Shown one piece after another: positions 16,287 to 24,635 of a stretch of 47,267 nt of DNA. The notes under the pieces were generated by a model, which was not told the DNA's origin, made no database searches, and saw only the letters and a list, made by a program, of their open reading frames with translations. The translations under genes were made by a program, and so were the position numbers. This DNA is from Caldilineaceae bacterium (GTDB lineage: Bacteria > Chloroflexota > Anaerolineae > Caldilineales > Caldilineaceae), in NCBI GenBank assembly GCA_020845455.1, contig JADLFO010000139.1, positions 1 to 47,267 of the forward strand, written 5' to 3'. Each line of letters begins with the position of its first letter. The stretch's first letter is position 1.

Positions 16287-17066
16287 CTATCGCGCCGCGG
16301 TCGCGCGCTGTTTGCGGTCGCGGCGTGCGGTCAGCAGCCGGTAGTTGACCAGGAAGATCACGGCCAGCGCGCCGGCGAGATAGATCGCGCGCGCGCCGGG
16401 GTTGGCGGTATCAGTGCCGGCGGCGAAGCCGTGCAGGGTGACGAGCGCATAGACGGCAAAGGTCAGCATGTGCAGCCGCCGCCAGTGGCGCTGGCCGATC
16501 CAGCGGCGCAGCCCAAAGCTGGCCGATATGATGATCGCGCCGTAGAGTCCGAGCGTGCCCAGACCCACCCATCCGGGCCGGTATGGCCCCACAAACGGGA
16601 TGAGGATGTCGGCGAGTCGATAGGTGTAGTAGCCATCGCCCAGGAGAACCAGAGCGTGGAAGCTCGCAAAGCCGATGGCAAGCCAGGCCAGGCTGTTGTG
16701 GAGGGCCAGCGCCAACGGGGGGGGCACGCGGTCTGCCACGACGCGGCTGCTCAGGATTAGCCCCCAGATGGTAGAGCCGGTCAGGAGCAGATAGGCCACG
16801 GTGCCGGCGGCGCGGGTGAGATACCAAGCGCCTCGTTCGGTGGCGGGGATCAGCCGCGCCGCCAGCCCTGCCGGGTCGAGGTGGCCGAGCCACCATCCTG
16901 CGAGCAGCGCCAGCGGGATCCCCAGCCCCAGCGCGGCCCAAAAGCCTGCGCCCGGCCCGCCCGCCAAGGGTGGGGCAGGTGTAGCCGCAGCGACTGTCGT
17001 CGCGACCGCTGCGCGCTCGGATTGGCGCGGCAGCCGCGCAGTGGTCAGGGAGTCGTGGTACGCCAT
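16287..17066 (-). CDS. Ferric-reductase-like transmembrane protein (haem b)
   Basis: The 259-residue protein has a hydrophilic N terminus and about six membrane spans. Histidines in ALALHNSLAWLAIG and FASFHALVLLG, and in QRHWRRLHMLTFAVYALVTL and VTLHGFAAG, form the paired-helix pattern that binds haem b in ferric-reductase/MsrQ-like domains. It lacks FAD- and NAD-binding domains, so it should pass electrons across the membrane from another carrier. ATG at 17066 follows AAGGAG at a spacing of 8-9. It is downstream of apbE in the same orientation. No MsrP is present, so a methionine-sulfoxide role is not indicated. Confidence 0.82.
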   Translation of the reverse strand: MAYHDSLTTARLPRQSERAAVATTVAAATPAPPLAGGPGAGFWAALGLGIPLALLAGWWLGHLDPAGLAARLIPATERGAWYLTRAAGTVAYLLLTGSTIWGLILSSRVVADRVPPPLALALHNSLAWLAIGFASFHALVLLGDGYYTYRLADILIPFVGPYRPGWVGLGTLGLYGAIIISASFGLRRWIGQRHWRRLHMLTFAVYALVTLHGFAAGTDTANPGARAIYLAGALAVIFLVNYRLLTARRDRKQRATAAR

Positions 17067-17113
17067 GCGGGTTTCTCCTTCAGGGTGTCTCATGAAGTAT
17101 CTCAGGCAAAGTG

Positions 17114-18118
17114 TCACAGGCGCGTCGGCTGTGCGAGGGTCTCCGGCGCTTGCCAAGCAATGAGCGGCTGCAGCGCCGGGGTGACGCGCAGACCGGCGTC
17201 GTCGACGAGCACGCCGGCTATGCGCTTGCGGAGCCAAGCCTGTTCAGCGGCGGCCGCGCCCAGCGCCAGCGCAGCTGTGGCCCAGGCTTCGGCGCGCACG
17301 GCGGATGGGTCCAGCACCGTGGCCGTGCGCAGGTCGGTCTGTGCGGGCTGGCCGGTGCGGGGGTCGATGATATGGTGTAGACGGCAGCCGCCGCGTGCCC
17401 AGTGGCGATAGTCCACGCCTGAGGTGGCGACCGAGGCATTGGCCAGCCAGAGCAGCAGCAGGTCTCGCTCTGCGGTCTCCTGCGAGGCGCCCGCATCGGC
17501 AGGCGCGGCGACGCCCACCGGCCAACCGGGCCAGCCGGGCGGCGCGTCGCCTGCGACCAAATCGCCTCCGGCATCGACCAGACACGGCCCCCAATGGCGC
17601 AGAGCGTCTACCGCTTTGGCGGCGGTATAGCCTTTGGCGATCCCGCCCAGGTCGAGCCGCACACCCGGCGGCAGACGGAGTTCGCGGCCCGAACGCCGTT
17701 CGACGTTGCGGGCGCGGGTATCCAGCGGCAGGCGTGTTTCGGCGGCAAGCGGCTGTGTGGCGGCGACCTGATCGAATGAGCGGTCGTAGCCCGCCGCTTC
17801 CAACTCGGCCAGCAGGGTCGGGTCGAAGAGGCCGTCCGTCTGTTCGTTCGCAGCCAGCGCTGCATCGGCGACAGACCAGAGCAGGGGCGAGACGACGACC
17901 CACTCGCCGCTGCGCCGGTTGAGCGTCGAGAGTTCGCTGGCGGGGTCGAAGCGGCTGAGCCGTTTTTCGACAGCCGCAAAGAGGGTGGCGATGGCGCGCA
18001 GCGGGGCTTGCGCTGCTTCGATCCGGGCGACCAGCCGCACGCTCATGGCGCAGCCCATGGCGCGGAAATGCAGTTCGGGCCAGGATGCGGGATCGGCTGG
18101 AGACATGGTGCGACTCAT
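17114..18118 (-). CDS. apbE: FAD:protein FMN transferase (flavin transferase)
   Basis: The 334-residue protein attaches FMN covalently to Ser/Thr of extracytoplasmic redox proteins. FRAMGCAMSVRL opens the fold. LSRFDPASELSTLNR, VRLDLGGIAKGYTAAKAVD, CLVDAGGDLVAG, VATSGVDYRHW and HHIIDPRTGQPA are the FAD and Mg2+ site blocks. It lacks the usual lipoprotein signal, so it may act inside or be anchored otherwise. ATG at 18106 (MSPADP) is an alternative start. No protein with the FMN-acceptor consensus (Ser/Thr-Gly-Ala-Thr/Ser in an FMN_bind domain) was recognised in this window. Confidence 0.92.
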   Translation of the reverse strand: MSRTMSPADPASWPELHFRAMGCAMSVRLVARIEAAQAPLRAIATLFAAVEKRLSRFDPASELSTLNRRSGEWVVVSPLLWSVADAALAANEQTDGLFDPTLLAELEAAGYDRSFDQVAATQPLAAETRLPLDTRARNVERRSGRELRLPPGVRLDLGGIAKGYTAAKAVDALRHWGPCLVDAGGDLVAGDAPPGWPGWPVGVAAPADAGASQETAERDLLLLWLANASVATSGVDYRHWARGGCRLHHIIDPRTGQPAQTDLRTATVLDPSAVRAEAWATAALALGAAAAEQAWLRKRIAGVLVDDAGLRVTPALQPLIAWQAPETLAQPTRL

Positions 18119-18160
18119 CTCTTTCTGATTATCTGGTGTTCGGCCTGCCTGGCGTCCGGT

Positions 18161-18448
18161 TTATCTCGACGAGCGGGTGCGCGCTACCGGGCGCACTCGC
18201 TGCGAGGCGGGCACAAGGGTCGGAACCGGCTGTAGAGCAAGATTCACCCCGCCGACACTGCCCACCGCAGGCACATAGAGCGTATGGGTAGTCTGCGCCG
18301 TCGTAGCGGCCCGCGCCCCCTGATCCTGGCGGGCGAGCATGTAGGTCCCTGCCAGGGTCGCCAGCATACTGCCCAGCAGCAACAACTGTGTGAGGCCGCC
18401 CGTGCCCTTGGGCTTTGGCCGACTAGTCGTGCGCTTTGCGCTCGTCAT
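18161..18448 (-). CDS. Small single-pass membrane protein, unknown
   Basis: The 95-residue protein has a basic N terminus (MTSAKRTTSRPKPKG), one membrane span near residues 18-40 (LTQLLLLGSMLATLAGTYML), an Ala/Thr/Val-rich outer segment and an Arg-rich end. The start at 18448 has GGGAG 9 nt upstream and overlaps the preceding gene by 26 nt. A longer frame to 18562 only reads the Asp/His repeat of that gene out of frame. Similar N termini front FMN-binding proteins in ApbE clusters, but the FMN domain is absent. Function unknown. Confidence 0.6.
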   Translation of the reverse strand: MTSAKRTTSRPKPKGTGGLTQLLLLGSMLATLAGTYMLARQDQGARAATTAQTTHTLYVPAVGSVGGVNLALQPVPTLVPASQRVRPVARTRSSR

Positions 18449-18899
18449 GGTCGTCGTCTCCCTTACCGTCGTGATCGTCTCGCTCGTCGTGATCATCGTC
18501 ATCGTGATCATCGTCATCGTCGTACTGGTCATGGTCGTCGTCGTACTCGTCATGATCGTCATACTCGCCTTGCGACCCTTGCGCAGCGTCGCCCTGTGTT
18601 TGGCCGAGCGCTTGGTTGGCCGCTTCGATCTGGCTCAGGTACTGCGCTTCACGCGTCTGCATCACTTGGACCGCTTCACGCAACTGGCGGTTCTGTTCGA
18701 GGAGCGCGCCGGCATCGGCGGGGGTTTCTGCGGGCAGCGTGGAGGTGATGGCCGGCGTGGCGGTTTCGGCGGCGGACGCTGCCGATAGCCGGCTTATGGC
18801 CGCGGCGCTTTGATCTCCGCCAAAGCCCAGGGCCAACAGGGTCGCCAACATCAACGCGGTGAGTCCGCCTGCTATCAGCAGGGCATGTGTACGGTTCAT
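18423..18899 (-). CDS. Membrane-anchored protein with Asp/His-rich repeat tail
   Basis: The 158-residue protein has an N-terminal membrane anchor or signal (residues about 6-27), a Thr/Ala/Pro stretch, a likely coiled coil (GALLEQNRQLREAVQVMQTR, about 63-95) and a C-terminal tail of some 50 residues made almost only of Asp, His, Tyr and Glu (for example DDDHDQYDDDDDHDDDDHDE). The tail looks like a metal-buffering or metal-sensing element outside the membrane. It is the first gene of the set with apbE and the haem-b protein, and is divergent from the response regulator. I do not recognise a named family. Confidence 0.75.
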   Translation of the reverse strand: MNRTHALLIAGGLTALMLATLLALGFGGDQSAAAISRLSAASAAETATPAITSTLPAETPADAGALLEQNRQLREAVQVMQTREAQYLSQIEAANQALGQTQGDAAQGSQGEYDDHDEYDDDHDQYDDDDDHDDDDHDERDDHDGKGDDDHDERKAHD

Positions 18900-19036
18900 C
18901 GGTCATCCTTTCTTGCTTGACGGTCGGATATGGCTTCTGATCGAGTTCGATGTGATCTTGTTGATCTCGCGTGCGGCGCGCGGTTGTGTGGCGGCCTGCA
19001 CGGTCTCTAGGATAGCGCAGCCGGGGGGCGGCGTGG

Positions 19037-19074
19037 TTAACCGGCGTCTAAGCCAGCTTAAATTCTGCTTAAAT
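19037..19074 (+). promoter_or_regulatory. Direct repeats, probable response-regulator binding site
   Basis: GCTTAAAT occurs at 19056-19063 and 19067-19074, an exact 11-bp period. Upstream TTAACC (19037) and CTAA (19048) continue the roughly helical spacing. It ends 15 nt before a -35 box and lies between divergent transcription units, as expected for an OmpR-family activator. Confidence 0.55.
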
Positions 19075-19088
19075 CGTGACGGCTGCCC

Positions 19089-19117
19089 TTGCCGCGCGAC
19101 CGGATTTGGGCGACAAT
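19089..19117 (+). promoter_or_regulatory. Promoter of the two-component genes
   Basis: TTGCCG (19089-19094), 17 nt, GACAAT (19112-19117). The boxes are moderate matches, consistent with an activated promoter. Confidence 0.5.
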
Positions 19118-19134
19118 CGGGGGAGAGAGATGCC

Positions 19135-19833
19135 ATGACTGTGATTTTGTTGATCGACGACGACCCGATGATCACGGCTCCCCTGGCACACAGCCTGGGC
19201 GGGGCAGGCTATGAGGTGCAGGTGGCGCATTCGGGTGATGCTGGGCTGGCTTTGGCGCAGGTGACCCAGCCCGACCTGGTGATCCTGGATGTGATGCTGC
19301 CGGGGTTGGATGGCTGGCAGGTCTGCCAGGCGCTGCGCCGGCGCAGCGCCGTGCCGATCCTGATGTTAACCGCGCTCGGCGAGGAGGTGGACCGTATCCT
19401 GGGGCTGGAACTGGGCGCAGATGACTATTTGACCAAACCTTTTAGCACGCGCGAGCTGCTGGCGCGGCTGCGTGCCATGCTGCGCCGGATCGATCTTGAC
19501 CGGCGGCCCCCTGGCGGGGAACTGCGTGTGGGCGATCTGCGGATCAATCTGGAGACGCGCCAGCTTTTCAAGGGGGAGCGCGAGTTGAGCCTGCGTCACA
19601 AGGAGTTTGAACTGTTGAGCTTGCTGGCGGGACGCCAGGGCGCGGTCGTGAGCCGCGCCGAGCTGTTTGACGAGGTCTGGGGCACCGACTGGCTGGGCGA
19701 CACGCGCACGCTGGATGTGCATATCCGCTGGCTGCGCGAGAAGATCGAGGATGACCCAGGGCGGCCGCGCTATATTCGCACGGTGCGCGGTACCGGCTAT
19801 CGGTTTGCTGCCCCAGAGGAGGCATTGCTGTGA
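19135..19833 (+). CDS. OmpR-family response regulator
   Basis: The 232-residue protein has a receiver domain (IDDDP acidic pair near residues 8-10, phospho-acceptor Asp in LVILDVMLPGLDGWQ near 51, Thr in LMLTALG, Lys in LTKPFSTREL) and a winged-helix DNA-binding domain (LSLRHKEFELLSLLAGRQG, then the closing YIRTVRGTGYRF). GGGAGAGAGA lies just upstream of the ATG; the frame is open further up but without coding character. It overlaps the kinase gene (GTGA). It likely controls its own promoter and the divergent haem/ApbE set. Confidence 0.95.
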   Translation: MTVILLIDDDPMITAPLAHSLGGAGYEVQVAHSGDAGLALAQVTQPDLVILDVMLPGLDGWQVCQALRRRSAVPILMLTALGEEVDRILGLELGADDYLTKPFSTRELLARLRAMLRRIDLDRRPPGGELRVGDLRINLETRQLFKGERELSLRHKEFELLSLLAGRQGAVVSRAELFDEVWGTDWLGDTRTLDVHIRWLREKIEDDPGRPRYIRTVRGTGYRFAAPEEALL

Positions 19834-21320
19834 ACCGGTTGCGGCTACGCACGCGTCTGCTGCTGGCCTATTTGCTGCTGATCGTGCTGGGGTTTGGCGG
19901 ACTGGCGCAACTGGCGGGCGGCCAGATCGCGCAGGGGGCCGAGGAGGACCTAGCGCAGGGGCTGCAAGATCAGGCCGCGCTTTTGGCGCGCAGCCTGGAC
20001 AAAACGGTGGAGCATGTTCTGGAAGGCAAGGAGGACAAGGAACAACTCTTTCAGCGGTTGAACGGCTTTGCGACGCAGACCGAATCGCGGCTGCTGCTGC
20101 GCGATGTGGCGGGGCGTATCTGGTTCGACAGCGCGCCGCGCCTGGCCCCGCCAGAGGCCGGGAGCGAGGTCGCCACGGCGCTGGTTGGCAGCGCTGCCTA
20201 TGCCGTGCGCGCCGACGAGGCAGGGGTGGAGACGGTCTATGCCGCGGCTCCGATTGAGGAGGACGACGAGGTGCTCAGCGTGGTGCAGTTGGCACGCCCG
20301 GTGACCGCGGCTGCGGCTGCCGTGCGCCGGCGCTGGTGGACGCTGGCGGGCGGGGTTGGCGTGCTGGGGCTGCTGGCAGCCATCGCCAGTGTCTGGCTGG
20401 CCGCTTCGCTGGCGCGCCCCTTGGAGCAACTGCGCGCCTCGGCATTGCGTCTGGCAGCAGGCGATTTGGACGCGCGCCTGCCCGACATGGGCCGCGATGA
20501 GATAGGCCAGGTGGCCGCTGCCTTTAATAACATGGCGGGCGAGGTGCAGGCCATGTTGGAGGAGCAGCGCGCTTTTGCCAGCAATGCTTCGCATGAACTG
20601 CGCACCCCCTTGACCAGCATTCGCTTGCGCAGCGAGGCGCTGCGCGCCGGTACGCTTGACCCGACCACGGCGCGCCAGTATATCGCCGAGATCGACGACG
20701 AGGCGGCCCGGCTGGGCGGGCTGGTCGAAGACCTGATCTTGCTCTCGCGGCTAGATGCCGGGCGGGCCGAGCGCGGCCAGGAGGCAGTCGATATGCTGCG
20801 GCTGGCGCGCGCCGCGCTGCGTGAGTTCGGGCCTCACGCCGAAGGGCAGGGAGTGGCGCTGCGGCTGGACGCGCCGGTGACTCTGCCGACTGTGCGGGCC
20901 GCCACCAATCATCTGCGTGTGGTGCTGCGCAACCTATTGGGCAATGCCATCAGCTATACGCCGCCAGGCGGGGCGGTGACCTGCACGCTGGGCGCTGACG
21001 GCGACCGGCTGCTGCTGGCGGTGGCGGATACGGGCCAAGGGGTCGCGCCGGAAGATCTGCCGCATCTCTTTGAGCGTTTCTACCGCGCCGATAAGGCGCA
21101 CACCCGCGCCGTACACGGCGCGGGGCTGGGCCTGTCACTGGTGCATTCAATTGTGCAGGCCTATGGCGGGGAGATCGAGATCGACAGCCCTGGACTGGGA
21201 CAGGGAACAACTGTGCGCGTGGCATGGCCGTTGGGGGGCGAGAATGAGGCCGGCTCGTCTGCAGATGCACCCATGCAACCTGCGCCCCCAGGTGCGGTGG
21301 TGCGGCCAACAGCGCTGTGA
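19830..21320 (+). CDS. Sensor histidine kinase, HAMP type
   Basis: The 496-residue membrane kinase has TM1 near residues 10-30, an extracytoplasmic sensor region of about 130 residues rich in Glu, Asp and Lys, TM2 near 170-195, a HAMP domain, then HisKA (FASNASHELRTPL with the phospho-His) and HATPase_c (N box NLLGNAISYTPPGG, G1 ADTGQGV, G2 GAGLGLSLV). GTG at 19830 overlaps the regulator stop. The tail after the ATPase domain is short and Pro/Ala-rich. The signal is unknown; the neighbouring Asp/His-rich and redox genes suggest a metal or redox cue. Confidence 0.93.
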   Translation: MNRLRLRTRLLLAYLLLIVLGFGGLAQLAGGQIAQGAEEDLAQGLQDQAALLARSLDKTVEHVLEGKEDKEQLFQRLNGFATQTESRLLLRDVAGRIWFDSAPRLAPPEAGSEVATALVGSAAYAVRADEAGVETVYAAAPIEEDDEVLSVVQLARPVTAAAAAVRRRWWTLAGGVGVLGLLAAIASVWLAASLARPLEQLRASALRLAAGDLDARLPDMGRDEIGQVAAAFNNMAGEVQAMLEEQRAFASNASHELRTPLTSIRLRSEALRAGTLDPTTARQYIAEIDDEAARLGGLVEDLILLSRLDAGRAERGQEAVDMLRLARAALREFGPHAEGQGVALRLDAPVTLPTVRAATNHLRVVLRNLLGNAISYTPPGGAVTCTLGADGDRLLLAVADTGQGVAPEDLPHLFERFYRADKAHTRAVHGAGLGLSLVHSIVQAYGGEIEIDSPGLGQGTTVRVAWPLGGENEAGSSADAPMQPAPPGAVVRPTAL

Positions 21321-21389
21321 TCCACGATCCAGGCGCGCGTTCATAGGCCTGCCTCTGCAAGGGGCGATCCTCGCACCTCGCAGAGTGGA

Positions 21390-23819
21390 TTACTGCGCCG
21401 TATAGGCCAAGAGACGCAGAGCGTTGAGCACGACGACAAGGGTGCTGCCCTCATGCAGCACCACGGCCCCGCTCAACTGCACCCAACCCATGACTGAGGT
21501 GAGGATCAACAGGACGATCACACCCAAGGCAATGGCCATATTCTGGCGGATGATGGCACGGCTGGCGCGGCTTAACCCTACCGCAAAGGGAAGGCGGCTG
21601 AGATCGTCGGCCATCAGCGCCACATCGGCGGTTTCCAGGGCGACCGCCGTCCCCGCCCCGCCCATCGCAATGCCCACCGTGGCGCTCGCCAGCGCCGGCG
21701 CATCGTTGACGCCGTCGCCCGCCATTGCCAGCGGCCCATGCGCGCGCTCCAATGACTGGATCGCCGCCAACTTGTCTTCGGGCAGCAGTTCGGCGCGCAC
21801 ATCGGTGACGCCGACTTCGGCGGCGATCCGGCGGGCGACGCGCTGGTTATCGCCCGTCAGCATGACTAACTTGCGGATGCCCAGGTCGATGAGCTGCTGC
21901 AGCGTCTGCTTGACATTGGCCCGCGGCCGGTCGGCCAGCCCAAGCACCCCTAGATAGGCCCCGTTGCGGCTGACGATCATGCTCGACTTGCCGGCATCGG
22001 TCAGCCGGGCGACGCTTGCGGCGACTGCTTCGTGTTGGTCGCGCGTCACGCCGTCTTCAAACAGCCGCTGCGAACCGATCCATACGGGCTGCCCGTCTAC
22101 CTGGCTGCGTACCCCTTTGCCCAGGACGTTCTCTAGCCCAGAGGCGGTGGGCAGGGTGAGCGCACGCGCCTGCGCTGCCTGCACTACGGCCTGTGCGAGG
22201 GGGTGGCTCGACTGTTGTTCTACCGCGGCGGCGGTCGCGAGCAGGTCGTCGGAAGCAACCCCCGCGACGGGGAGTACATCGGTTACAGTAAAGCGTCCCT
22301 CGGTAAGCGTGCCCGTCTTGTCAAAGGCCATTACTTGCAGCCGGCCCAGGTTCTCCAGATGCACGCCGCCCTTGATCAGTACGCCATGGCGCGCGGCTTG
22401 GGCGATGCCTGCCAGCACGGCGGCGGGTGTACCGATGGCTAGGGCACAGGGGGAGGCGGCCACCAAGAGGAGCATGGCGCGGTAGAAGCTCTCGTTCCAG
22501 GCCATCCAGCCGGCCAGCGGCGGCAGCACGATCACCAGCAGCACGACGATCAGCACGGCCGGCACAAACCGCCGGGTGAAGCGCTCGGTGAAGCGCTGGG
22601 TCGGGCTTTGCTGGCTCTGCGCTTCCTGGACAAGGTGCATCACACGGCTAAGCGTGTTGTCACGCGCCAGCGCCGTGACCCTCACCTCCAGCGCGGCCGA
22701 CTGGTTGACGCTGCCTGCAAAGACAGTGTCGCCGGGCTGCTTTTCAACCGGCATACTCTCGCCGGTGATTGGGCTTTGGTCTACGCTGCCGGCGCCCTGC
22801 ACCACGGCGCCGTCGACCGGGATGCGGTCGCCGGGGCGCACGACGGCGACGTCGCCCACTTGCAGGCTCTCGACCGGGACTTCGACCAGATCGTCGCTGC
22901 GGCGTACGCGCGCCGTCTTGGGCATCAACTCGCCCAAGGCATTGACGGCGTTGCGCGCCCGGTCGAGGGCGTAATGCTCGCCGGCATGGCCCAGGCTGAA
23001 GAGGAAGAGCAGAAACGCTCCTTCCGCCCACTCGCCGAGCAGCGCGGCGCCTGCGGCGGCGGCGAGCATCAAGATGTCGGTGTCGAACTGGCCGCGCAAC
23101 AACCCCGGAATAGCGTGCGTCGCTACATCGTAGCCGCCGGCCAGATAGGCGAGCGCAAAGAGGAGGATCGCCGGCCCTTCGGGCAGGCCAAAGAACCGCT
23201 GTCCGGCCCAGCCCAAAGCGAGAAATAGACCGGCCAGGACGACTAGAACCAGCGTCCAGCGATCTTGCAGCCAGTGAGGCAGAAAGGCGGGGGCGCTGCC
23301 ATGATCATGCGCGGCATGATCATGTGCAGTATCTTTATGCGCGGGGCGCGCCGGTTCAGCTGGCGGTGCGGTCCGTTCGGGCGGCAGCAGGCGTGCGCCT
23401 TGGCTGCGTACGGTACGTTCGATCTCGCTCCATTCGAGTTGGGCGCGGTCATAGGCAGCGAAGATGAGGCCGGCGGCGTAGTTGACGCGCACATGCAGCA
23501 TACCGGGCAAGGGTGCCAGCGCCGCTTCCAAAGTTGTGGCGGCGTCGGCGGTATCCAGCCCGGCGAAGGCGACCTGCTCATGGCGGTAACGTTCGGTCAC
23601 TTCCGCTCCCGCGTCGCGTGCCAACCGTTCCAGCCGGGCCAGCGGGACCAGGTTCGGGTCGAAGTGCAGGCAGAGGTGGGCAGTTCCGTTGTGGCGCACG
23701 ATATGCGCCTGTTCGACTCCACGCACCCCGGCCAGCCGGTCGGCAAGCAACTGCACACAGCGGTCGCGTTCTTCGATCTGGGGCAGGAGGAGGGGCAAAT
23801 CGATCTGAAGTTGTTCCAT
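21390..23819 (-). CDS. P1B-4-type heavy-metal exporting ATPase
   Basis: The 809-residue protein has an N-terminal region resembling HMA domains but without CxxC, a His-rich linker (HKDTAHDHAAHDHG near 160-175), then the P-type core: ITGESMPVEK, SPCALAIGTPAA in the transport helix, phosphorylated Asp in FDKTGTLTEG, SSHPLAQAV, MLTGDN and AGDGVNDAPAL. SPC together with HEGST near the C terminus is the pairing that defines the P1B-4 group, which exports Fe2+, Co2+ or Zn2+. It lies downstream of an ArsR/SmtB gene and has its own operator 36 bp before the ATG. Confidence 0.92.
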   Translation of the reverse strand: MEQLQIDLPLLLPQIEERDRCVQLLADRLAGVRGVEQAHIVRHNGTAHLCLHFDPNLVPLARLERLARDAGAEVTERYRHEQVAFAGLDTADAATTLEAALAPLPGMLHVRVNYAAGLIFAAYDRAQLEWSEIERTVRSQGARLLPPERTAPPAEPARPAHKDTAHDHAAHDHGSAPAFLPHWLQDRWTLVLVVLAGLFLALGWAGQRFFGLPEGPAILLFALAYLAGGYDVATHAIPGLLRGQFDTDILMLAAAAGAALLGEWAEGAFLLFLFSLGHAGEHYALDRARNAVNALGELMPKTARVRRSDDLVEVPVESLQVGDVAVVRPGDRIPVDGAVVQGAGSVDQSPITGESMPVEKQPGDTVFAGSVNQSAALEVRVTALARDNTLSRVMHLVQEAQSQQSPTQRFTERFTRRFVPAVLIVVLLVIVLPPLAGWMAWNESFYRAMLLLVAASPCALAIGTPAAVLAGIAQAARHGVLIKGGVHLENLGRLQVMAFDKTGTLTEGRFTVTDVLPVAGVASDDLLATAAAVEQQSSHPLAQAVVQAAQARALTLPTASGLENVLGKGVRSQVDGQPVWIGSQRLFEDGVTRDQHEAVAASVARLTDAGKSSMIVSRNGAYLGVLGLADRPRANVKQTLQQLIDLGIRKLVMLTGDNQRVARRIAAEVGVTDVRAELLPEDKLAAIQSLERAHGPLAMAGDGVNDAPALASATVGIAMGGAGTAVALETADVALMADDLSRLPFAVGLSRASRAIIRQNMAIALGVIVLLILTSVMGWVQLSGAVVLHEGSTLVVVLNALRLLAYTAQ

Positions 23820-23854
23820 GGGCGTATCCTCGGCGGCCTAGGCGGCTATACATC

Positions 23855-23880
23855 GATATATAAACATGTGTTGATATAAA
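23855..23880 (-). promoter_or_regulatory. 12-2-12 ArsR/SmtB operator before the metal ATPase
   Basis: The left arm GATATATAAACA and right arm TGTTGATATAAA flank a central TG, with the inner 10 bp of each arm matching at 9 positions. This has the spacing and AACA/TGTT core of SmtB/CzrA-type operators. Confidence 0.65.
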
Positions 23881-23932
23881 TGAGACAAAGACTCACTTAG
23901 GCAGCATTGGCGCTGCGGCGAATAGGCTGTTT

Positions 23933-24307
23933 TTAGCTGTGCGATATATGGTTGACGCCTTGCAGATAGAGTTGGTGGATGTGCTCGTCGTCGAGCGTAT
24001 AGAAGACGTGTTTGCCCTCTTTGCGGGCGCGCACGATGCGCAGTGAGCGCAGGATGCGTAGCTGGTAACTGATCGCGGGCTGGCTCATCGCCAGCACAAG
24101 AGACAGATCGCCTACGCAGAGTTCGGTATGCGCCAGCAGGCTGATAATACGCACGCGCGTGGGGTCGGACAACGCTTTGAAGAGTTCGGCCACCCCGGTC
24201 GCCGCGTCGATGTCGAGCAGATAGGCGGCGGCCGCGCTTGCCAACTCGGCGTCGTGCTCGGCGCTACAGTGGGTGAGACGGCTGCCGGCTAATGAGTCTA
24301 CAATCAT
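23933..24307 (-). CDS. ArsR/SmtB-family metal-responsive repressor
   Basis: The 124-residue winged-helix protein has LFKALSDPTRVRIISLLAHT, ELCVGDLSLVLAMSQPAISY (recognition helix) and RKEGKHVFYTLDDEHIHQLY. Its last helix has Asp and His residues (DDEHIH...VNHISH) in the arrangement of the alpha5 zinc site of SmtB/CzrA sensors. Cys and His near the N terminus (THCSAEHD) may add an alpha3N-type site. Metal binding should release DNA and induce export. It precedes the P1B ATPase gene, and matching operators flank both genes. Confidence 0.9.
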   Translation of the reverse strand: MIVDSLAGSRLTHCSAEHDAELASAAAAYLLDIDAATGVAELFKALSDPTRVRIISLLAHTELCVGDLSLVLAMSQPAISYQLRILRSLRIVRARKEGKHVFYTLDDEHIHQLYLQGVNHISHS

Positions 24308-24358
24308 CCTACTGAAACCCTCGGTCGAAATGCTCTATCTAGATGCTGCCCGCCCAAG

Positions 24359-24384
24359 AATATATAAGCAGACGTTTATATATT
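24359..24384. promoter_or_regulatory. 12-2-12 operator between arsR and the divergent Cys-rich gene
   Basis: The arms AATATATAAGCA and CGTTTATATATT around GA match at 10 of 12 positions. It shares TTTATATAT with the operator at 23855-23880. Its place between divergent genes would allow control of both. Confidence 0.6.
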
Positions 24385-24467
24385 ATCGCGCCGGCGGCTG
24401 GCTGTCAAATGGCGTTACGGTTGACTGATGTCGGGTCGGCGGGTGTGATGGGCGGCGATTGACCCAA

Positions 24468-24635
24468 GTGGACACGGCGATTCGGCGCGACCTGCTGCGG
24501 GCGTGCGCGGCGATCTGCCACACCTGTGGACAGGAATGCGAGACCCATGCGCAGATGCATGAGCACTGTCGCCTCTGTGTGGAGACGTGCCGCCAGTGCG
24601 AACAGGTCTGCTCGGAGTTGGCGCGCACGCTTTGA
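24468..24635 (+). CDS. Short Cys-rich metal-binding protein (DUF326/four-helix copper-protein-like)
   Basis: GTG at 24468 opens a 55-codon frame, VDTAIRRDLLRACAAICHTC and on to RLCVETCRQCEQVCSELA, with nine Cys in C-x3-C-x2-C-x3-C style and several His. This matches the C-terminal half of DUF326/Csp proteins, four-helix bundles that store copper and usually have about 110 residues. The N-terminal half is missing: an in-frame TGA lies 48 nt before the GTG, and only about 85 nt separate the GTG from the operator. TTG at 24459 is an alternative start and no good ribosome site is seen. It may be a remnant or a real mini-metallothionein. Confidence 0.55.
   Translation: MDTAIRRDLLRACAAICHTCGQECETHAQMHEHCRLCVETCRQCEQVCSELARTL

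Noticed and set aside
18161..18562. 133-residue form of the small membrane protein
   Set aside because: Its Met/Thr-rich N terminus is the Asp/His repeat of the preceding gene read out of frame. ATG 18448 has a ribosome site.
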